NCBI GenBank assembly: GCA_003551965.1
Contig: PUOC01000209.1
Span: forward strand, 1-50,902
Direction of reading: 5' to 3'
Length of the DNA stretch: 50,902 nucleotides
Origin: Clostridiales bacterium
Lineage (GTDB): Bacteria; Bacillota; Limnochordia; Darwinibacteriales; B1SED10-159
The translations under genes and the position numbers were made by a program. The notes below the pieces were generated by a model, which was given only the letters and a program-made list of their open reading frames with translations, was not told the origin of the DNA and did not search any database. Every line of letters begins with the position of its first letter. Within the stretch, counting starts at the first letter, position 1. Shown piece after piece: positions 17,128-26,975 of this stretch.

Positions 17128-18507
17128 GTGGCGGTAAAACCAAAGCGGTCCCGTGAATCCTTGTCGATTGCGTACATTGGCGGCGGATCCCGGGGCTGGG
17201 CGTGGAAATTGATGTCTGATTTGGCCCTGGAGCCGGCCTTGTCGGGGGTGATCCGACTTTACGACATTGACAGGGAAGCAGCAGAGGAAAACGCGCTGAT
17301 CGGAAGCCGCCTGCACCAGGATCCCCGCTGCGTGAGCCGGTGGCGGTATGAGACGGTGCCGGATCTGCAGAGTGCTTTGGAAGGGGCGGACTTTGTCGTG
17401 CTTTCGATTCTGCCGGGAACCTTCCGGGAGATGCAGGCCGATGTTCATCTGCCGGAAGAATACGGCATCTTTCAGCCGGTGGGCGATACAACCGGTCCGG
17501 GAGGGCTTCTGCGGGCACTGCGTACGGTCCCTATCTACCAGGGCTTCGCCCGGGCCATTCAAGAGTCGTGTCCGCGTGCTTGGGTCATCAATTATACCAA
17601 TCCCATGGCCGTCTGCCTGCGGACCCTATATAAGACGTTTCCTGCGATCAAGGCCTTCGGCTGCTGCCATGAAGTGTTCGGTACCCAGGACCTTTTGGCC
17701 GCAGCTGCTTCGGAGATGATGCCGGACATAACCGTCGAGCGACAGGATCTGGATACGGCGGTGACGGGCCTGAACCACTTCACCTGGATCACGTCAGCCT
17801 CGTACAAGGACGTGGATCTGATGCCGCTGTTCACGGAATTTGCCGAGCAGAACTGGCAGGAGGGCTGGGGCACTTGGGAGCACAGCGTATTTGCCAGTGC
17901 CCAGCGGGTCAAGTTTGACCTGCACCTGCGCTATGGTTTGATTGCCGCAGCCGGTGACCGCCACTTAGCGGAGTTCTGTCCCAAGTCCTGGTACCTGGCG
18001 GATGCCGAGGCGCCCGCTGCCTGGAAGTTCCATCTCACCTCCGTGGATTACCGGGTGCGAGTGCGCCGGGAGATTAACAACCTGCGGCAGCGGGTGATCG
18101 CCGGCACGGAAAAGTTTCCCCTGAAAGCCTCGGGAGAAGAAGGAGTGGCCCAGATGAAAGCTTTGTTGGGTATGGCTCCCCTTCGCACCAACATCAATCT
18201 GCCCAATCGGGGCCAGGTGCCCGAACTGCAGCCGGGGACTATCGTGGAAACACAGGCTCGACTCAGCAGGGACAGCATCCAGCCCGAGCAGGCTACGGCC
18301 GTGCCCTGGCCCTTGGCGGGATGGCTGCAGCTGCATGCGGCCAACCAGGAAGCAGCCGTGGAGGCCGCGGAGCGCAGGGACACCCAGCAGGCGTTCCAGG
18401 CTCTGCTTCAAGATCCTTTGGTGGATTTGGCGCCCGCCGATGCCGAAGAAATGTTTCACAGAATGTTAGAAGCGACCAAGGCATATCTGCCTGGGTGGCA
18501 TTGGTAG
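17128..18507 (+). CDS. GH4 family glycosidase, probable alpha-galacturonidase
   Basis: A 459-residue NAD- and metal-dependent glycosidase of family GH4. The NAD-binding loop is AYIGGGSRGW (residues 15-24), followed by the Asp of LYDID. The NYTNPMA motif and the metal-site cysteine motif Cys180-His-Glu-Val183 (in GCCHEVFGTQ) come next, then GLNHFTW. The CHEV form is the signature reported for alpha-galacturonidases of the LplD type, whereas alpha-galactosidases, phosphoglucosidases and glucuronidases carry other residues there. It would cleave galacturonic acid from pectin fragments in the cytoplasm, by an oxidation-elimination mechanism. The GTG start has GGGAGGG seven bases upstream. No pectin transporter or lyase is nearby. 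Confidence 0.88.
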   Translation: MAVKPKRSRESLSIAYIGGGSRGWAWKLMSDLALEPALSGVIRLYDIDREAAEENALIGSRLHQDPRCVSRWRYETVPDLQSALEGADFVVLSILPGTFREMQADVHLPEEYGIFQPVGDTTGPGGLLRALRTVPIYQGFARAIQESCPRAWVINYTNPMAVCLRTLYKTFPAIKAFGCCHEVFGTQDLLAAAASEMMPDITVERQDLDTAVTGLNHFTWITSASYKDVDLMPLFTEFAEQNWQEGWGTWEHSVFASAQRVKFDLHLRYGLIAAAGDRHLAEFCPKSWYLADAEAPAAWKFHLTSVDYRVRVRREINNLRQRVIAGTEKFPLKASGEEGVAQMKALLGMAPLRTNINLPNRGQVPELQPGTIVETQARLSRDSIQPEQATAVPWPLAGWLQLHAANQEAAVEAAERRDTQQAFQALLQDPLVDLAPADAEEMFHRMLEATKAYLPGWHW

Positions 18508-18539
18508 AGACAAAAATCCCGAGAGAAAGGCGCTGACAT

Positions 18540-19727
18540 ATGCAGGAAGCAATCAAGAAAGCAGTTTCGGACCACGACTCGCTCTTTACCCATCTGCGGC
18601 GGGAGTTTCACCGCATTCCCGAACCTGCATTTGAAGAGCACAAGACCGCCGCCCTAGGAGCAAAATACCTCCGAGGGTGGGGGTATCAGGTGCAGGAAGG
18701 CATAGGCCGCACTGGTGTGGTGGGATTGCTAGAAGGGCAGGGGGCGCCGGCCTCCGGCAGAACCATAGCTCTGCGGGCGGATATGGATGCCCTGCCCATG
18801 GAAGAAAAGACGGGGTTGCCGTTTTCGTCGGAGCATCGAGGGATGATGCACGCCTGCGGCCATGACAGCCACCTGGCTTCGGTATTGGGAGCGGCGTACG
18901 TGTTGGCTCAATTTCAAAGACAGTTGCGCGGCAGCGTTAAGATCCTGCTGCAGCCCTCGGAAGAAAAGCCCACGGGGGCCGGCCCCATGATCAAGGACGG
19001 TGCCTTGGAAAACCCTCGTCCTGATGCCATTACAGCTCTTCACAATTGGCCGGACCTTCCTTCGGGGCAGCTGGCGTTGCGTTCGGGTCCGGTCACCGGT
19101 TCTGTAGATCGGTTCGAGATTACGATCCGCGGCCGGGGGGGACACGGAGCCAGGCCCCACGAGGCCGTGGATCCCGTTCTCATCGCCAGCCACAGTGTCA
19201 CTGCTCTGCAGGCTTTGGTGAGCAGGTGCAATGATCCGATCAAGCCCCTGGTTATAACCATCGGCCAAATCCAAGGCGGAACGGCTTTCAACGTCATTCC
19301 CGATCAGGTAACCTTGATCGGTACTGTGCGGGCTGCGGATCCTGCACTGCAGCGCACCGTACCCCAGCAAATGGAGCAGCTGCTGAACGGAGTGTCTGCA
19401 GCCTTTGGCGGCGGCGCTGTATTGGACTACCAGTGGGGCATTCCTTCAGTGAACAATGATCCGGCCTTTACGCAGCAGACAAAAGCTGGCCTTCAGCGGT
19501 GGTTTTCTCCGGAACAGGTAATCGAACTGCCGGAAGTGTCGCTGGTGGGTGAAGATTTTTCGCTGTTTCTAGAAGAAATACCAGGGACCTTTTTCTTTTT
19601 AGGCACAGGCAGTGCAGAGCAGGGTGTCGGACTGCACCACCCCGAGTATGCCGTGCCTGAGTCCGTTCTGCCGGTGGCGGTGGAAGCGTTCTGCGCTGCG
19701 GTCTTGACCTTTTTCGGCCAAGAATGA
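18540..19727 (+). CDS. M20 family amidohydrolase (N-acyl-amino acid / hippurate hydrolase type)
   Basis: A 395-residue metalloprotein. It begins with the family's LRREFHRIPEPAFEE segment and has the metal-binding ADMDALPMEEKTGLPF and HACGHDSH motifs (about residues 80-110). Later come PSEEKPTGAGPMI, the dimerisation-domain GRGGHGARPHEAVDP and the C-terminal HHPEY. These match the aminoacylase/hippurate hydrolase group, which removes an acyl group from an N-acylated amino acid using two divalent metals. Its start lies 32 bases after the GH4 stop, with GAGAAAGG upstream, so the two are probably one transcript. The natural substrate is unknown. Confidence 0.9.
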   Translation: MQEAIKKAVSDHDSLFTHLRREFHRIPEPAFEEHKTAALGAKYLRGWGYQVQEGIGRTGVVGLLEGQGAPASGRTIALRADMDALPMEEKTGLPFSSEHRGMMHACGHDSHLASVLGAAYVLAQFQRQLRGSVKILLQPSEEKPTGAGPMIKDGALENPRPDAITALHNWPDLPSGQLALRSGPVTGSVDRFEITIRGRGGHGARPHEAVDPVLIASHSVTALQALVSRCNDPIKPLVITIGQIQGGTAFNVIPDQVTLIGTVRAADPALQRTVPQQMEQLLNGVSAAFGGGAVLDYQWGIPSVNNDPAFTQQTKAGLQRWFSPEQVIELPEVSLVGEDFSLFLEEIPGTFFFLGTGSAEQGVGLHHPEYAVPESVLPVAVEAFCAAVLTFFGQE

Positions 19728-19769
19728 CGAACGATAGATCAATTTAACAAGATAAATGTTCGGGTTTTC

Positions 19770-19799
19770 TTGATTTCTGCAGTCAAGTTTTGTTATACT
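19770..19799 (+). promoter_or_regulatory. Promoter of the purine operon
   Basis: TTGATT (19770-19775) and TATACT (19794-19799) are separated by 18 bases. TG one base upstream of the -10 makes it an extended -10 element. Transcription should start near 19806, just ahead of the riboswitch. Confidence 0.75.
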
Positions 19800-19816
19800 A
19801 TACGTGAAACAGCATA

Positions 19817-19885
19817 CCTCGTATATGCTCGGGAATAGGGCTTGGGCGTTTCTACCTGGATACCGCAAATATCCAGACTACGGGG
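19817..19885 (+). promoter_or_regulatory. Purine riboswitch aptamer, guanine type
   Basis: The three-way junction can be drawn in full. P1 pairs 19817-19822 (CCTCGT) with 19880-19885 (ACGGGG). P2 pairs 19827-19833 with 19841-19847 around the loop AATAGGG. P3 pairs CTGGAT (19856-19861) with ATCCAG (19871-19876). The J2/3 strand is GTTTCTACC (19848-19856 region), the conserved purine-binding sequence. The specificity base in J3/1 (ACTA, 19877-19880) is C at 19878, which pairs with guanine or hypoxanthine; adenine riboswitches carry U there. It lies in the 309-base leader of purE, so guanine should switch the operon off. Confidence 0.93.
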
Positions 19886-19899
19886 GAGACAAATACCGC

Positions 19900-19925
19900 G
19901 GCCCTTTTTGCGAAGACAAAGGGCC
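19900..19925 (+). promoter_or_regulatory. Leader hairpin between riboswitch and terminator
   Basis: GGCCCTTT (19900-19907) pairs with AAAGGGCC (19918-19925), just after the aptamer. It could be a folding element of the expression platform or a pause hairpin. Its role is inferred from position only. Confidence 0.45.
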
Positions 19926-19965
19926 TGCAGGATATTGGCAGATTTATGTGCTGTCCATATGCCGC

Positions 19966-20016
19966 TAGGCGGAGTCGTTTCTTCCGGAGTGAAGAACGGT
20001 TCCGCCTACTTTTTTT
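19966..20016 (+). terminator. Riboswitch-controlled intrinsic terminator upstream of purE
   Basis: TAGGCGGA (19966-19973) pairs with TCCGCCTA (20001-20008). An inner stem pairs CGTTTCTTC with GAAGAACG, and a run of seven T follows (20010-20016). The purE ribosome binding site begins four bases later. This is a classic transcription attenuator for the guanine riboswitch. Confidence 0.88.
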
Positions 20017-20036
20017 GCAGGGAAGGGAGTCGACAC

Positions 20037-20531
20037 ATGCAGCCTCAGGTAGCCGTCATAATGGGAAGTACCTCCGATTGGGAAACCATGAAGCACAGCT
20101 GTGCGGTGTTGGGAGAACTGGGTATACCCTTTCAGAAGCAGGTCGTATCGGCCCACCGTACGCCCGACGCCATGTTCCGTTTTGCCGAAACTGCTGCAGA
20201 ACGCGGCCTGAAGGTGATTATTGCCGGGGCCGGCGGCGCTGCCCATCTGCCCGGTATGGTAGCTGCCAAAACCATCGTGCCTGTAATCGGGGTCCCGATC
20301 CAAAGCCGTGCCCTAAGCGGGTGGGATTCTCTGCTCTCCATTGTGCAGATGCCCAAAGGCGTACCGGTGGCGACCGTAGCCATTGGAACCTCTGGAGCTG
20401 TCAATGCCGGGCTGTTGGCCGGCCAGATGCTGGCCGGCTTTGATGGGGATATCGCTGCGCGGCTGCGGCAGTACCGCCGAGAACAGGAACGGCAGGTGCT
20501 GGACGTGAAGGATTTGGCCGGCTATGAATGA
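20037..20531 (+). CDS. purE: N5-carboxyaminoimidazole ribonucleotide mutase
   Basis: A 164-residue class I PurE, which moves the carboxyl group of N5-CAIR to give CAIR in purine synthesis. The conserved [14 protein letters not shown] (residues 5-18), VVSAHRTPD and [13 protein letters not shown] segments are visible; the active-site Ser and His of these motifs are present. It is the first gene after the riboswitch leader, with GGAAGGGAG eight bases before the ATG. Its last eight bases overlap purK, its partner enzyme. Confidence 0.97.
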   Translation: MQPQVAVIMGSTSDWETMKHSCAVLGELGIPFQKQVVSAHRTPDAMFRFAETAAERGLKVIIAGAGGAAHLPGMVAAKTIVPVIGVPIQSRALSGWDSLLSIVQMPKGVPVATVAIGTSGAVNAGLLAGQMLAGFDGDIAARLRQYRREQERQVLDVKDLAGYE

Positions 20532-21699
20532 GTGTCAGCAGACCGGATTGGCCCGTCGAATTGCGAGGCCACCGGCGGTTATCGGCATACTTGGCGGCGG
20601 ACAACTGGGGCGAATGATGGCATTGGCGGCGCGTTCCATGGGTTACGGTGTTCGAGTTCTTGATCCTGCATCCCGCTGCCCGGCTAGGGTTGCGGCCGAT
20701 GGTGCCGTGACGGCGCCCTTTGATTCGGTGCAAGCAGCAAGGGAACTGGCCCGGCAGTGCGACGTCCTCACCTACGAATTTGAAAACGTCCCCGCCGAGA
20801 TCGTGACAGCGTTGGAACAGGAAAGCTGGTTTCCCCAGGGAGGCGAAGCGCTGCGCATCAGCCAGGACCGGCTGCGCGAGAAGCAGGCCCTGCGGGAAGC
20901 AGGGTTTGAAACGGCGGCGTACCGGCCTGTGACCAGTTTCGAGGACCTGCAGGAAGCCGCAGACGAAATAGGGCTGCCGGCTATTCTCAAAACCTGCCGC
21001 GGCGGCTATGATGGCAAGGGCCAGGTGCCGCTGCGGACCGGCCACGATCTACAGCGCCTGCATGGGACCATGGATGCCGGGGGACATTGGATCTTGGAGA
21101 AGTGGGTGCCGTTTCAGTGCGAGCTCTCGGTTCTGGTGGCCAGGGGCAGCCAAGGCGAGACACGCAGTTTTCCCGTAGTGAAAAACGTCCACCGCAGCGG
21201 TATACTGCATCGGACAACGGCACCGGCGGCCCTTGCTCCGCAGCAGGAAGCGCGGGTGCAGCAGTGGGCACAGGCGTTGGCCGGGCGTCTGCGCTACGTG
21301 GGCATCCTGGCCGTGGAGTTGTTTTACCTCAAGGACGGCACCATGGTGGCCAACGAAATGGCTCCCCGCCCGCACAATTCCGGGCACTGGACTTTGGACG
21401 GCTGCAGTGTGTCCCAGTTTGAGCAGCACATCCGTGCTGTCACGGGCCTGCCTCTGGCCGAGCCGGTGGTGACACGTCCCACGGTGATGCTGAATGTTCT
21501 CGGCCAGCACTATGCAGCGCTTCTGGCCGGGATCGATACACTGCCGGCCAACTGTTTTGTGCACATCTATGGCAAGGATGATGTCCGCCCGGGCAGAAAA
21601 ATGGCCCATATCAACTGCACCGGCACCAATGCTGCCGAAGCCCGGGAAAGCGCACGGTTGGCGGAAGAACTGCTGCAGATGGAGGCCGATCATGAATAA
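20524..21699 (+). CDS. purK: 5-(carboxyamino)imidazole ribonucleotide synthase
   Basis: A 391-residue ATP-grasp enzyme that carboxylates AIR with bicarbonate and ATP to form N5-CAIR, the PurE substrate. It begins [17 protein letters not shown], the family N-terminal signature. The ATP-grasp region contains [13 protein letters not shown] and the later [14 protein letters not shown], which holds metal-binding residues. The ATG overlaps the end of purE by eight bases, so the two are likely translationally coupled. A slightly later start just before the glycine-rich loop cannot be excluded. Confidence 0.96.
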   Translation: MNECQQTGLARRIARPPAVIGILGGGQLGRMMALAARSMGYGVRVLDPASRCPARVAADGAVTAPFDSVQAARELARQCDVLTYEFENVPAEIVTALEQESWFPQGGEALRISQDRLREKQALREAGFETAAYRPVTSFEDLQEAADEIGLPAILKTCRGGYDGKGQVPLRTGHDLQRLHGTMDAGGHWILEKWVPFQCELSVLVARGSQGETRSFPVVKNVHRSGILHRTTAPAALAPQQEARVQQWAQALAGRLRYVGILAVELFYLKDGTMVANEMAPRPHNSGHWTLDGCSVSQFEQHIRAVTGLPLAEPVVTRPTVMLNVLGQHYAALLAGIDTLPANCFVHIYGKDDVRPGRKMAHINCTGTNAAEARESARLAEELLQMEADHE

Positions 21700-22429
21700 G
21701 GGAAAACTGCTGTACGAAGGCAAAGCCAAGCGGCTGTACGCAACCGACGACCCGGATTTATTGTGGCTCGAATATAAGGATGAGGCCACGGCCTTTGACG
21801 GCGAGAAGAAGGAACCTCTGCCGGGCAAAGGTGCGTTGAACAATGCTATCAGCAGCCATTTCTTTGCGCTATTGACAGCGCACGGCGTAGCCCACCACTT
21901 TGTCAAGAAAGTGGACGGGCAATCGCAGTTGGTGCGGCCGGTGAACATCCTGCCGCTGGAAGTAGTGGTCCGGGCGGTGGCCGCAGGCAGTATCTGCCGC
22001 CGGCTCGGCCTGCGGGAAGGGTGGGAACTGCCGCGGCCCATCGTAGAATGGTATTACAAAGATGATGCCCTAAAGGACCCATTGGTTACGGAAGAGCACA
22101 TCCGCCTGCTGCAGGCAGCCGAACCGGAGCAGCTGCAGCATATGAGACGGGAGGCACTGCGCATCTATGATATTCTGCATCCGTTCCTGCAGCGGCTGGG
22201 CGTGCTTTTGGTCGATTTTAAGCTGGAGTTCGGCATCAATGCCAAGGGACAGCTTATTGTGGCCGATGAAGTATCACCGGATACCTGCCGGTTTTGGGAT
22301 GTGGGCAGCGGTCAGAAAATGGACAAGGATCGGTTTCGCCAGGGCCTCGGCGGTACGCTGGATGGCTATAGGGAAATTTGGAAACGGCTGCAGCAGACAG
22401 CGGAAGGCGGTGCAGAATGTACACGGTGA
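21692..22429 (+). CDS. purC: Phosphoribosylaminoimidazole-succinocarboxamide synthase
   Basis: A 245-residue SAICAR synthetase, which joins CAIR and aspartate using ATP. The N-terminal LLYEGKAKRLY, the DEATAFDGEKKE segment and the later VDFKLEFG and EVSPDTCRFWD motifs are all present. The ATG lies within the last eight bases of purK, with GGAGG six bases upstream. The purB product that would act on SAICAR next is not encoded in this operon. Confidence 0.97.
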   Translation: MNKGKLLYEGKAKRLYATDDPDLLWLEYKDEATAFDGEKKEPLPGKGALNNAISSHFFALLTAHGVAHHFVKKVDGQSQLVRPVNILPLEVVVRAVAAGSICRRLGLREGWELPRPIVEWYYKDDALKDPLVTEEHIRLLQAAEPEQLQHMRREALRIYDILHPFLQRLGVLLVDFKLEFGINAKGQLIVADEVSPDTCRFWDVGSGQKMDKDRFRQGLGGTLDGYREIWKRLQQTAEGGAECTR

Positions 22430-22671
22430 AGGTCTATGTGACGTTGAAACCCAGTGTGCTGGATCCCCAGGGACAGGCCGTTAAGGACTCCCTGCATTAC
22501 CTGGATTATACGGGTGTGGAAGATGTAAGAATGGGCAAGTACATGGAACTGCAGCTGCGGGCATCCGACCGCGGCGAGGCAAGCAAAAACGTGGAGGCCA
22601 TGTGTGAGCGGCTGCTGGCCAATCCGGTTATTGAGCAATACCGCTACGAGATAACGGAGGCGACGTCATGA
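22417..22671 (+). CDS. purS: Phosphoribosylformylglycinamidine synthase subunit PurS
   Basis: An 84-residue protein, the normal size for PurS, the small structural subunit that bridges PurQ and PurL. It begins [18 protein letters not shown], a typical PurS opening, and contains the [10 protein letters not shown] segment. Its presence shows that the cell uses the three-subunit form of FGAM synthase, as most Gram-positive bacteria and archaea do. The ATG overlaps purC by 13 bases. Confidence 0.96.
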   Translation: MYTVKVYVTLKPSVLDPQGQAVKDSLHYLDYTGVEDVRMGKYMELQLRASDRGEASKNVEAMCERLLANPVIEQYRYEITEATS

Positions 22672-23354
22672 AGCTGGCTGTAGTTGTCTTTCCCGGATCC
22701 AACTGCGATGTGGACATGTACCATGCCGCAGCCGACGGTATTGGCGCCGATACCTCGTACGTATCGCACCATTGTACGGATCTTTCACAGTACGACGGCA
22801 TCCTTTTGCCCGGCGGGTTTTCCTACGGTGACTATCTGCGGTGCGGGGCCATTGCCCGGTTTTCGCCGGTCATGGATGCCGTTGGTGAAGCCATCGAGCG
22901 GGGAGCGCTGGTATTGGGAGTATGCAATGGGTTCCAGATACTGCTGGAAGCCGGCCTTTTGCCGGGTGCTGTGTACTGCAATAACAGCCTCAAGTTCCAC
23001 TGCTCCCCGGTACGGCTGCAGGTGGTGAATGCGGACACAGCATTCAGCAGCCAATATTCTGAGGAAGAAAGTATTGTCGTGCCGGTGGCCCACGGGGAAG
23101 GCCAATATTTCTGCGATGCCGATATACTGGACGATCTGAAAAAGAACAACCAAATTGTGTTCCGCTATCAAGACAATCCCAACGGGTCGCTGGATAATAT
23201 TGCCGGGATCATCAACCGCCGCGGCAATGTCCTGGGCATGATGCCCCATCCGGAGCGGGCCGTGGAAGGCATCCTAGGCAGTACGGACGGACTGCCCCTA
23301 TTTCAATCGATGCTGCAAGACTGGAGGGGATCTCGCCATGCCGCAGTCGAATGA
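22668..23354 (+). CDS. purQ: Phosphoribosylformylglycinamidine synthase subunit PurQ (glutamine amidotransferase)
   Basis: A 228-residue class I glutamine amidotransferase that supplies ammonia to PurL. The nucleophile Cys lies in [19 protein letters not shown] (about residue 86). The His-x-Glu of the triad is near the C-terminus in MMPHPERA. It begins [14 protein letters not shown], the PurQ signature. The ATG overlaps the purS stop codon by four bases. Confidence 0.97.
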   Translation: MKLAVVVFPGSNCDVDMYHAAADGIGADTSYVSHHCTDLSQYDGILLPGGFSYGDYLRCGAIARFSPVMDAVGEAIERGALVLGVCNGFQILLEAGLLPGAVYCNNSLKFHCSPVRLQVVNADTAFSSQYSEEESIVVPVAHGEGQYFCDADILDDLKKNNQIVFRYQDNPNGSLDNIAGIINRRGNVLGMMPHPERAVEGILGSTDGLPLFQSMLQDWRGSRHAAVE

Positions 23355-25569
23355 ACCGACGCCGGAGCAAATCCGCGACCAGAAGCTTTACAGTTCCATG
23401 GGCGTCAGCGATGAAGAATTTCAGCTCATTGAGGCGCTTTTGGGACGGCTGCCCAACTATACCGAAGTGGGGCTCTTCAGTGTCATGTGGTCGGAGCACT
23501 GCAGCTACAAAAATTCCAAGCCGGTGCTGCGGCGCTTTCCCAGCCATGGACACCAGGTGATCCAGGGGCCGGGAGAAGGGGCCGGTGTGGTGGATATCGG
23601 AGACGGACAGGCGGTCGTATTTAAAATGGAAAGCCACAACCACCCCTCCGCCATTGAGCCGTACCAAGGAGCTGCCACCGGCGTGGGCGGTATTCTGCGC
23701 GATGTCTTCTCCATGGGTGCCCGGCCTATAGCGCTGTTGAACTCCCTTCGCTTTGGACCGTTGGACACGCCCCGTGTGAAATATTTGTTCGAAGAAGTGG
23801 TGGCGGGCATTGCCGGCTACGGCAACTGCGTCGGCGTGCCTACAGTGGGCGGCGACGTCTATTTCGACCCCTGCTATACCGGCAATCCGCTGGTTAATGC
23901 CATGTGTGTGGGACTGATTGACCAGAAGGATGTGAAGAAAGGCTTGGCGGCAGGCGTAGGGAATTCAGTGATCTACGTGGGAGCATCCACCGGACGGGAC
24001 GGCATCCATGGTGCCACCTTTGCTTCCGAGGAACTGAGCGACGCCTCGGAAGAAAAGCGCCCCGCTGTCCAAGTGGGTGATCCGTTTATGGAAAAACTGC
24101 TTTTAGAAGCCTGCTTGGAGCTGATACACTGCCCGGGCCTCCTTGGAATCCAAGATATGGGGGCTGCGGGCTTGGTGTCGTCCAGCTCGGAAATGGCCAG
24201 TAAAGCAGGGACCGGCATTGCCATGGATCTAGACAAGGTGCCGCAGCGGGAAACGGGGATGACACCATATGAAATGATGCTGTCCGAATCCCAAGAACGG
24301 ATGCTCTTGGTGGTGGAAAAAGGGCAGGAAGACGAAATCCTGACGGTATGCCGCCAGTACGGCCTCTCGGGCGCGGTGATCGGCGAAGTGATCGCAGAGA
24401 AGCGCCTGCGCCTGACGCATCGGGGCCAAGTGGCTGCGGATGTGCCCGTAGATGCCCTGGCTGAGGAGGCCCCGGTCTACCAGCGCCCGGCGCAGCGCCC
24501 GGCCTATCTGGATGCGCCAAGTCCATCGTGGGACCCGGCGGCAGAAGAGCCGGAGCAGGCATTGAACGACCTGCTGGCACTGCCGACCATTGCCAGCAAA
24601 GAATGGGTGTACCGCCAATACGATCACATGGTGCGTACGAACACCGTTGTTGCGCCCGGTTCCGATGCGGCCGTGCTGCGCATTCGCGGCACGGGGAAGG
24701 CAGTGGCCGTGAGCAGTGACTGCAATTCCCGCTATGTGTATCTGGACCCCAGGGCTGGCGGTGCGGCCGCAGTGGCAGAAGCCGCCCGCAATGTGGTCTG
24801 CTCCGGTGCCAAACCCCTGGCGGTTACGGACTGCCTCAACTATGGCCGCCCGGAAAACCCGGAGGTCTTCTGGCAGCTGCAGCAGTCGGCCGAAGGCATC
24901 CGCCAGGCTTGCCTGGCACTGGACACGCCTGTGGTTTCCGGAAATGTCAGTCTATACAATGAACGCGAAGGAACGGCCATCTATCCCACTCCAGTGATTG
25001 GACTCGTTGGGCTGGTGGACGATCTGGATTGGATTACCACCCAGACCTTGAAAAAGGCGGGAAGCAGCCTTCTGCTCTTGGGCGAAACGCGCAACGAAAT
25101 GGGCGGCAGTCAACTGCAGTACCTGAGAACGGGGGCGAACTTCGGCCCGGCTCCGCAGATTGACCTTGAGCGGGAAAAGGCACTGCAGGCTTTGACACTG
25201 TCCCTTATCCATGCCGGAGTGGTTTCCGCCGCCCATGACACCAGTGAAGGCGGCTTGGCTGTGGCCGCGGCCGAGATGTGCTTCTCCAGTGGCTTAGGGG
25301 CAGTCCTGTCCCTGGATAGTGGGCTGGCGGCGCCCATCGAACTCTTCTCTGAGAGCCAGTCTCGTATCCTTCTGGAAGTCGATGAAGAAAGTCAATCCTT
25401 CGTGCAGCAGCAGGCACAGGCTGCCGGCGTGCCCTGCCAAGGGATCGGCCGAGTGATTGCCGATGAGCGGTTTTCCGTGTCCCTGAACGGGGAGACAGTC
25501 ATTGCCTGTGCCATGGACGAATTAGAGAAGCTTTGGGAAGGAGCTATTTCATGCGCCGTGACCCATTGA
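23338..25569 (+). CDS. purL: Phosphoribosylformylglycinamidine synthase subunit PurL
   Basis: A 743-residue small-form PurL, the ATP-dependent synthase subunit that turns FGAR into FGAM with PurS and PurQ. Visible motifs include [52 protein letters not shown] and the second-half [14 protein letters not shown]. The length agrees with the Gram-positive form, which lacks the fused glutaminase domain of E. coli PurL. It overlaps purQ by 17 bases, and GGAGGGG precedes the ATG. Confidence 0.97.
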   Translation: MPQSNEPTPEQIRDQKLYSSMGVSDEEFQLIEALLGRLPNYTEVGLFSVMWSEHCSYKNSKPVLRRFPSHGHQVIQGPGEGAGVVDIGDGQAVVFKMESHNHPSAIEPYQGAATGVGGILRDVFSMGARPIALLNSLRFGPLDTPRVKYLFEEVVAGIAGYGNCVGVPTVGGDVYFDPCYTGNPLVNAMCVGLIDQKDVKKGLAAGVGNSVIYVGASTGRDGIHGATFASEELSDASEEKRPAVQVGDPFMEKLLLEACLELIHCPGLLGIQDMGAAGLVSSSSEMASKAGTGIAMDLDKVPQRETGMTPYEMMLSESQERMLLVVEKGQEDEILTVCRQYGLSGAVIGEVIAEKRLRLTHRGQVAADVPVDALAEEAPVYQRPAQRPAYLDAPSPSWDPAAEEPEQALNDLLALPTIASKEWVYRQYDHMVRTNTVVAPGSDAAVLRIRGTGKAVAVSSDCNSRYVYLDPRAGGAAAVAEAARNVVCSGAKPLAVTDCLNYGRPENPEVFWQLQQSAEGIRQACLALDTPVVSGNVSLYNEREGTAIYPTPVIGLVGLVDDLDWITTQTLKKAGSSLLLLGETRNEMGGSQLQYLRTGANFGPAPQIDLEREKALQALTLSLIHAGVVSAAHDTSEGGLAVAAAEMCFSSGLGAVLSLDSGLAAPIELFSESQSRILLEVDEESQSFVQQQAQAAGVPCQGIGRVIADERFSVSLNGETVIACAMDELEKLWEGAISCAVTH

Positions 25570-26975
25570 GTGAAGATACGTTGAACGAGGAGTGCGGGGT
25601 GTTCGGCATCCATGGATGCCAGAGCGCTGGCCAGATGAGCTATTACGGGCTCCATGCCCTGCAGCACCGCGGTCAGGAAAGCGCCGGCATTGCGTGGATC
25701 AACGGTGAAGGAAATCTGCAGTGCCACAAAGGCATGGGCTTGGTCAGTGAAACCTTTTCCAATGAACGCCTAGAGACCATGGAAGGACCACGGGCTATCG
25801 GCCATGTCCGCTACACAACCAACGGCAGTTCACAGCTCTTAAACTCCCAGCCCTTGGTGTTCAACTACCGGGGAGGTACCATGGCCCTGGCCCACAACGG
25901 CAGTTTGGTCAATGCGTCCCAGATTAAGCGTTACCTAGAGCGCCAGGGGTCGATCTTCCAGACCACCAGTGATACTGAGGTTATCGCGCATCTGATTGCC
26001 CGCTCAGCATACGATGAACTGGAGTACGCTCTCCAGGAGGCCTTGAGCATGATCAAGGGTGCCTATGCACTGCTGATTCTCCAGGGCGATACCTTGATGG
26101 CGGCTTTGGATCCCAATGGACTGCGGCCCTTGAGCCTCGGGCGCGTAAACGGCGCCTACCTTCTCGCCTCGGAAACCTGTGCCTTTCAGGCGGTGGGAGG
26201 CGAATACCTGCGGGAAGTAGAGCCCGGTGAGCTCATCATCATCGATGGCAGCGGCATGCGTTCCGTGCGGTTTGCCCAGCAGACGGCACGGCGTATCTGC
26301 AGCTTCGAATATATCTATTTTGCCCGTCCTGACAGCGATGTCTGGGGCATCAATGTCCATCAAGCCCGTAAACGTTTGGGTGCGATGCTGGCCCAAGAAC
26401 ATCCGGTGGAGGCCGACGTGGTCACAGGCGTTCCAGACTCCAGCATTTCTGCCGCCATCGGTTATGCAGAAACGGCCCGGATACCCTATGAGCTGGGCCT
26501 CATAAAAAACCGCTATGTGGGACGGACTTTTATTCAGCCCAATCAGGATCTGCGGGCCCAGGGTGTACGGATGAAGCTGAGCCCGGTAAAGAGGGTGGTT
26601 GCGGGTCAGCGGGTGGTTATGATCGATGATTCCATCGTACGCGGCACCACCATGAGCCGCCTGGTTCATATGCTGCGGGAGGCAGGAGCGGTGGAAGTGC
26701 ACGTGCGGATCAGTTCTCCGCCCGTGGGCTATCCATGCTACTACGGGATCGACACTTCTTCCCGGGACGAGTTGATTGTATCCCGCAAGTCCTTAGAAGA
26801 AATTCAGTCCTTCCTCGGTGCCGACTCACTTTCGTTTTTGAGCGTGGACGGCCTGCTGCGGGCGCTTGACCGCCCTCAATCCAGCCAGAACTGCGGTTTG
26901 TGCCTGGCATGCTTTAATGGCGAATACCCGACCGAGATCTATCCCGATACGGTCATGGCCAAGGAGGTACACTGA
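25551..26975 (+). CDS. purF: Amidophosphoribosyltransferase
   Basis: A 474-residue enzyme that makes phosphoribosylamine from PRPP and glutamine, the committed step of purine synthesis. Cys15 in [10 protein letters not shown] would become the N-terminal nucleophile once a 14-residue propeptide is removed, as in the B. subtilis enzyme. The PRPP-binding motif is [13 protein letters not shown]. The C-terminal CGLCLACF supplies cysteines of the kind that bind the iron-sulfur cluster. The ATG at 25551 follows GGAAGGAG; it overlaps purL by 19 bases. Feedback inhibition by nucleotides is expected from the family. Confidence 0.97.
   Translation: MRRDPLSEDTLNEECGVFGIHGCQSAGQMSYYGLHALQHRGQESAGIAWINGEGNLQCHKGMGLVSETFSNERLETMEGPRAIGHVRYTTNGSSQLLNSQPLVFNYRGGTMALAHNGSLVNASQIKRYLERQGSIFQTTSDTEVIAHLIARSAYDELEYALQEALSMIKGAYALLILQGDTLMAALDPNGLRPLSLGRVNGAYLLASETCAFQAVGGEYLREVEPGELIIIDGSGMRSVRFAQQTARRICSFEYIYFARPDSDVWGINVHQARKRLGAMLAQEHPVEADVVTGVPDSSISAAIGYAETARIPYELGLIKNRYVGRTFIQPNQDLRAQGVRMKLSPVKRVVAGQRVVMIDDSIVRGTTMSRLVHMLREAGAVEVHVRISSPPVGYPCYYGIDTSSRDELIVSRKSLEEIQSFLGADSLSFLSVDGLLRALDRPQSSQNCGLCLACFNGEYPTEIYPDTVMAKEVH

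Noticed and set aside
21049-22041. Minus-strand open frame of 330 codons across purK and purC
   Set aside because: It is antisense to two well-conserved purine genes and shows no motif.
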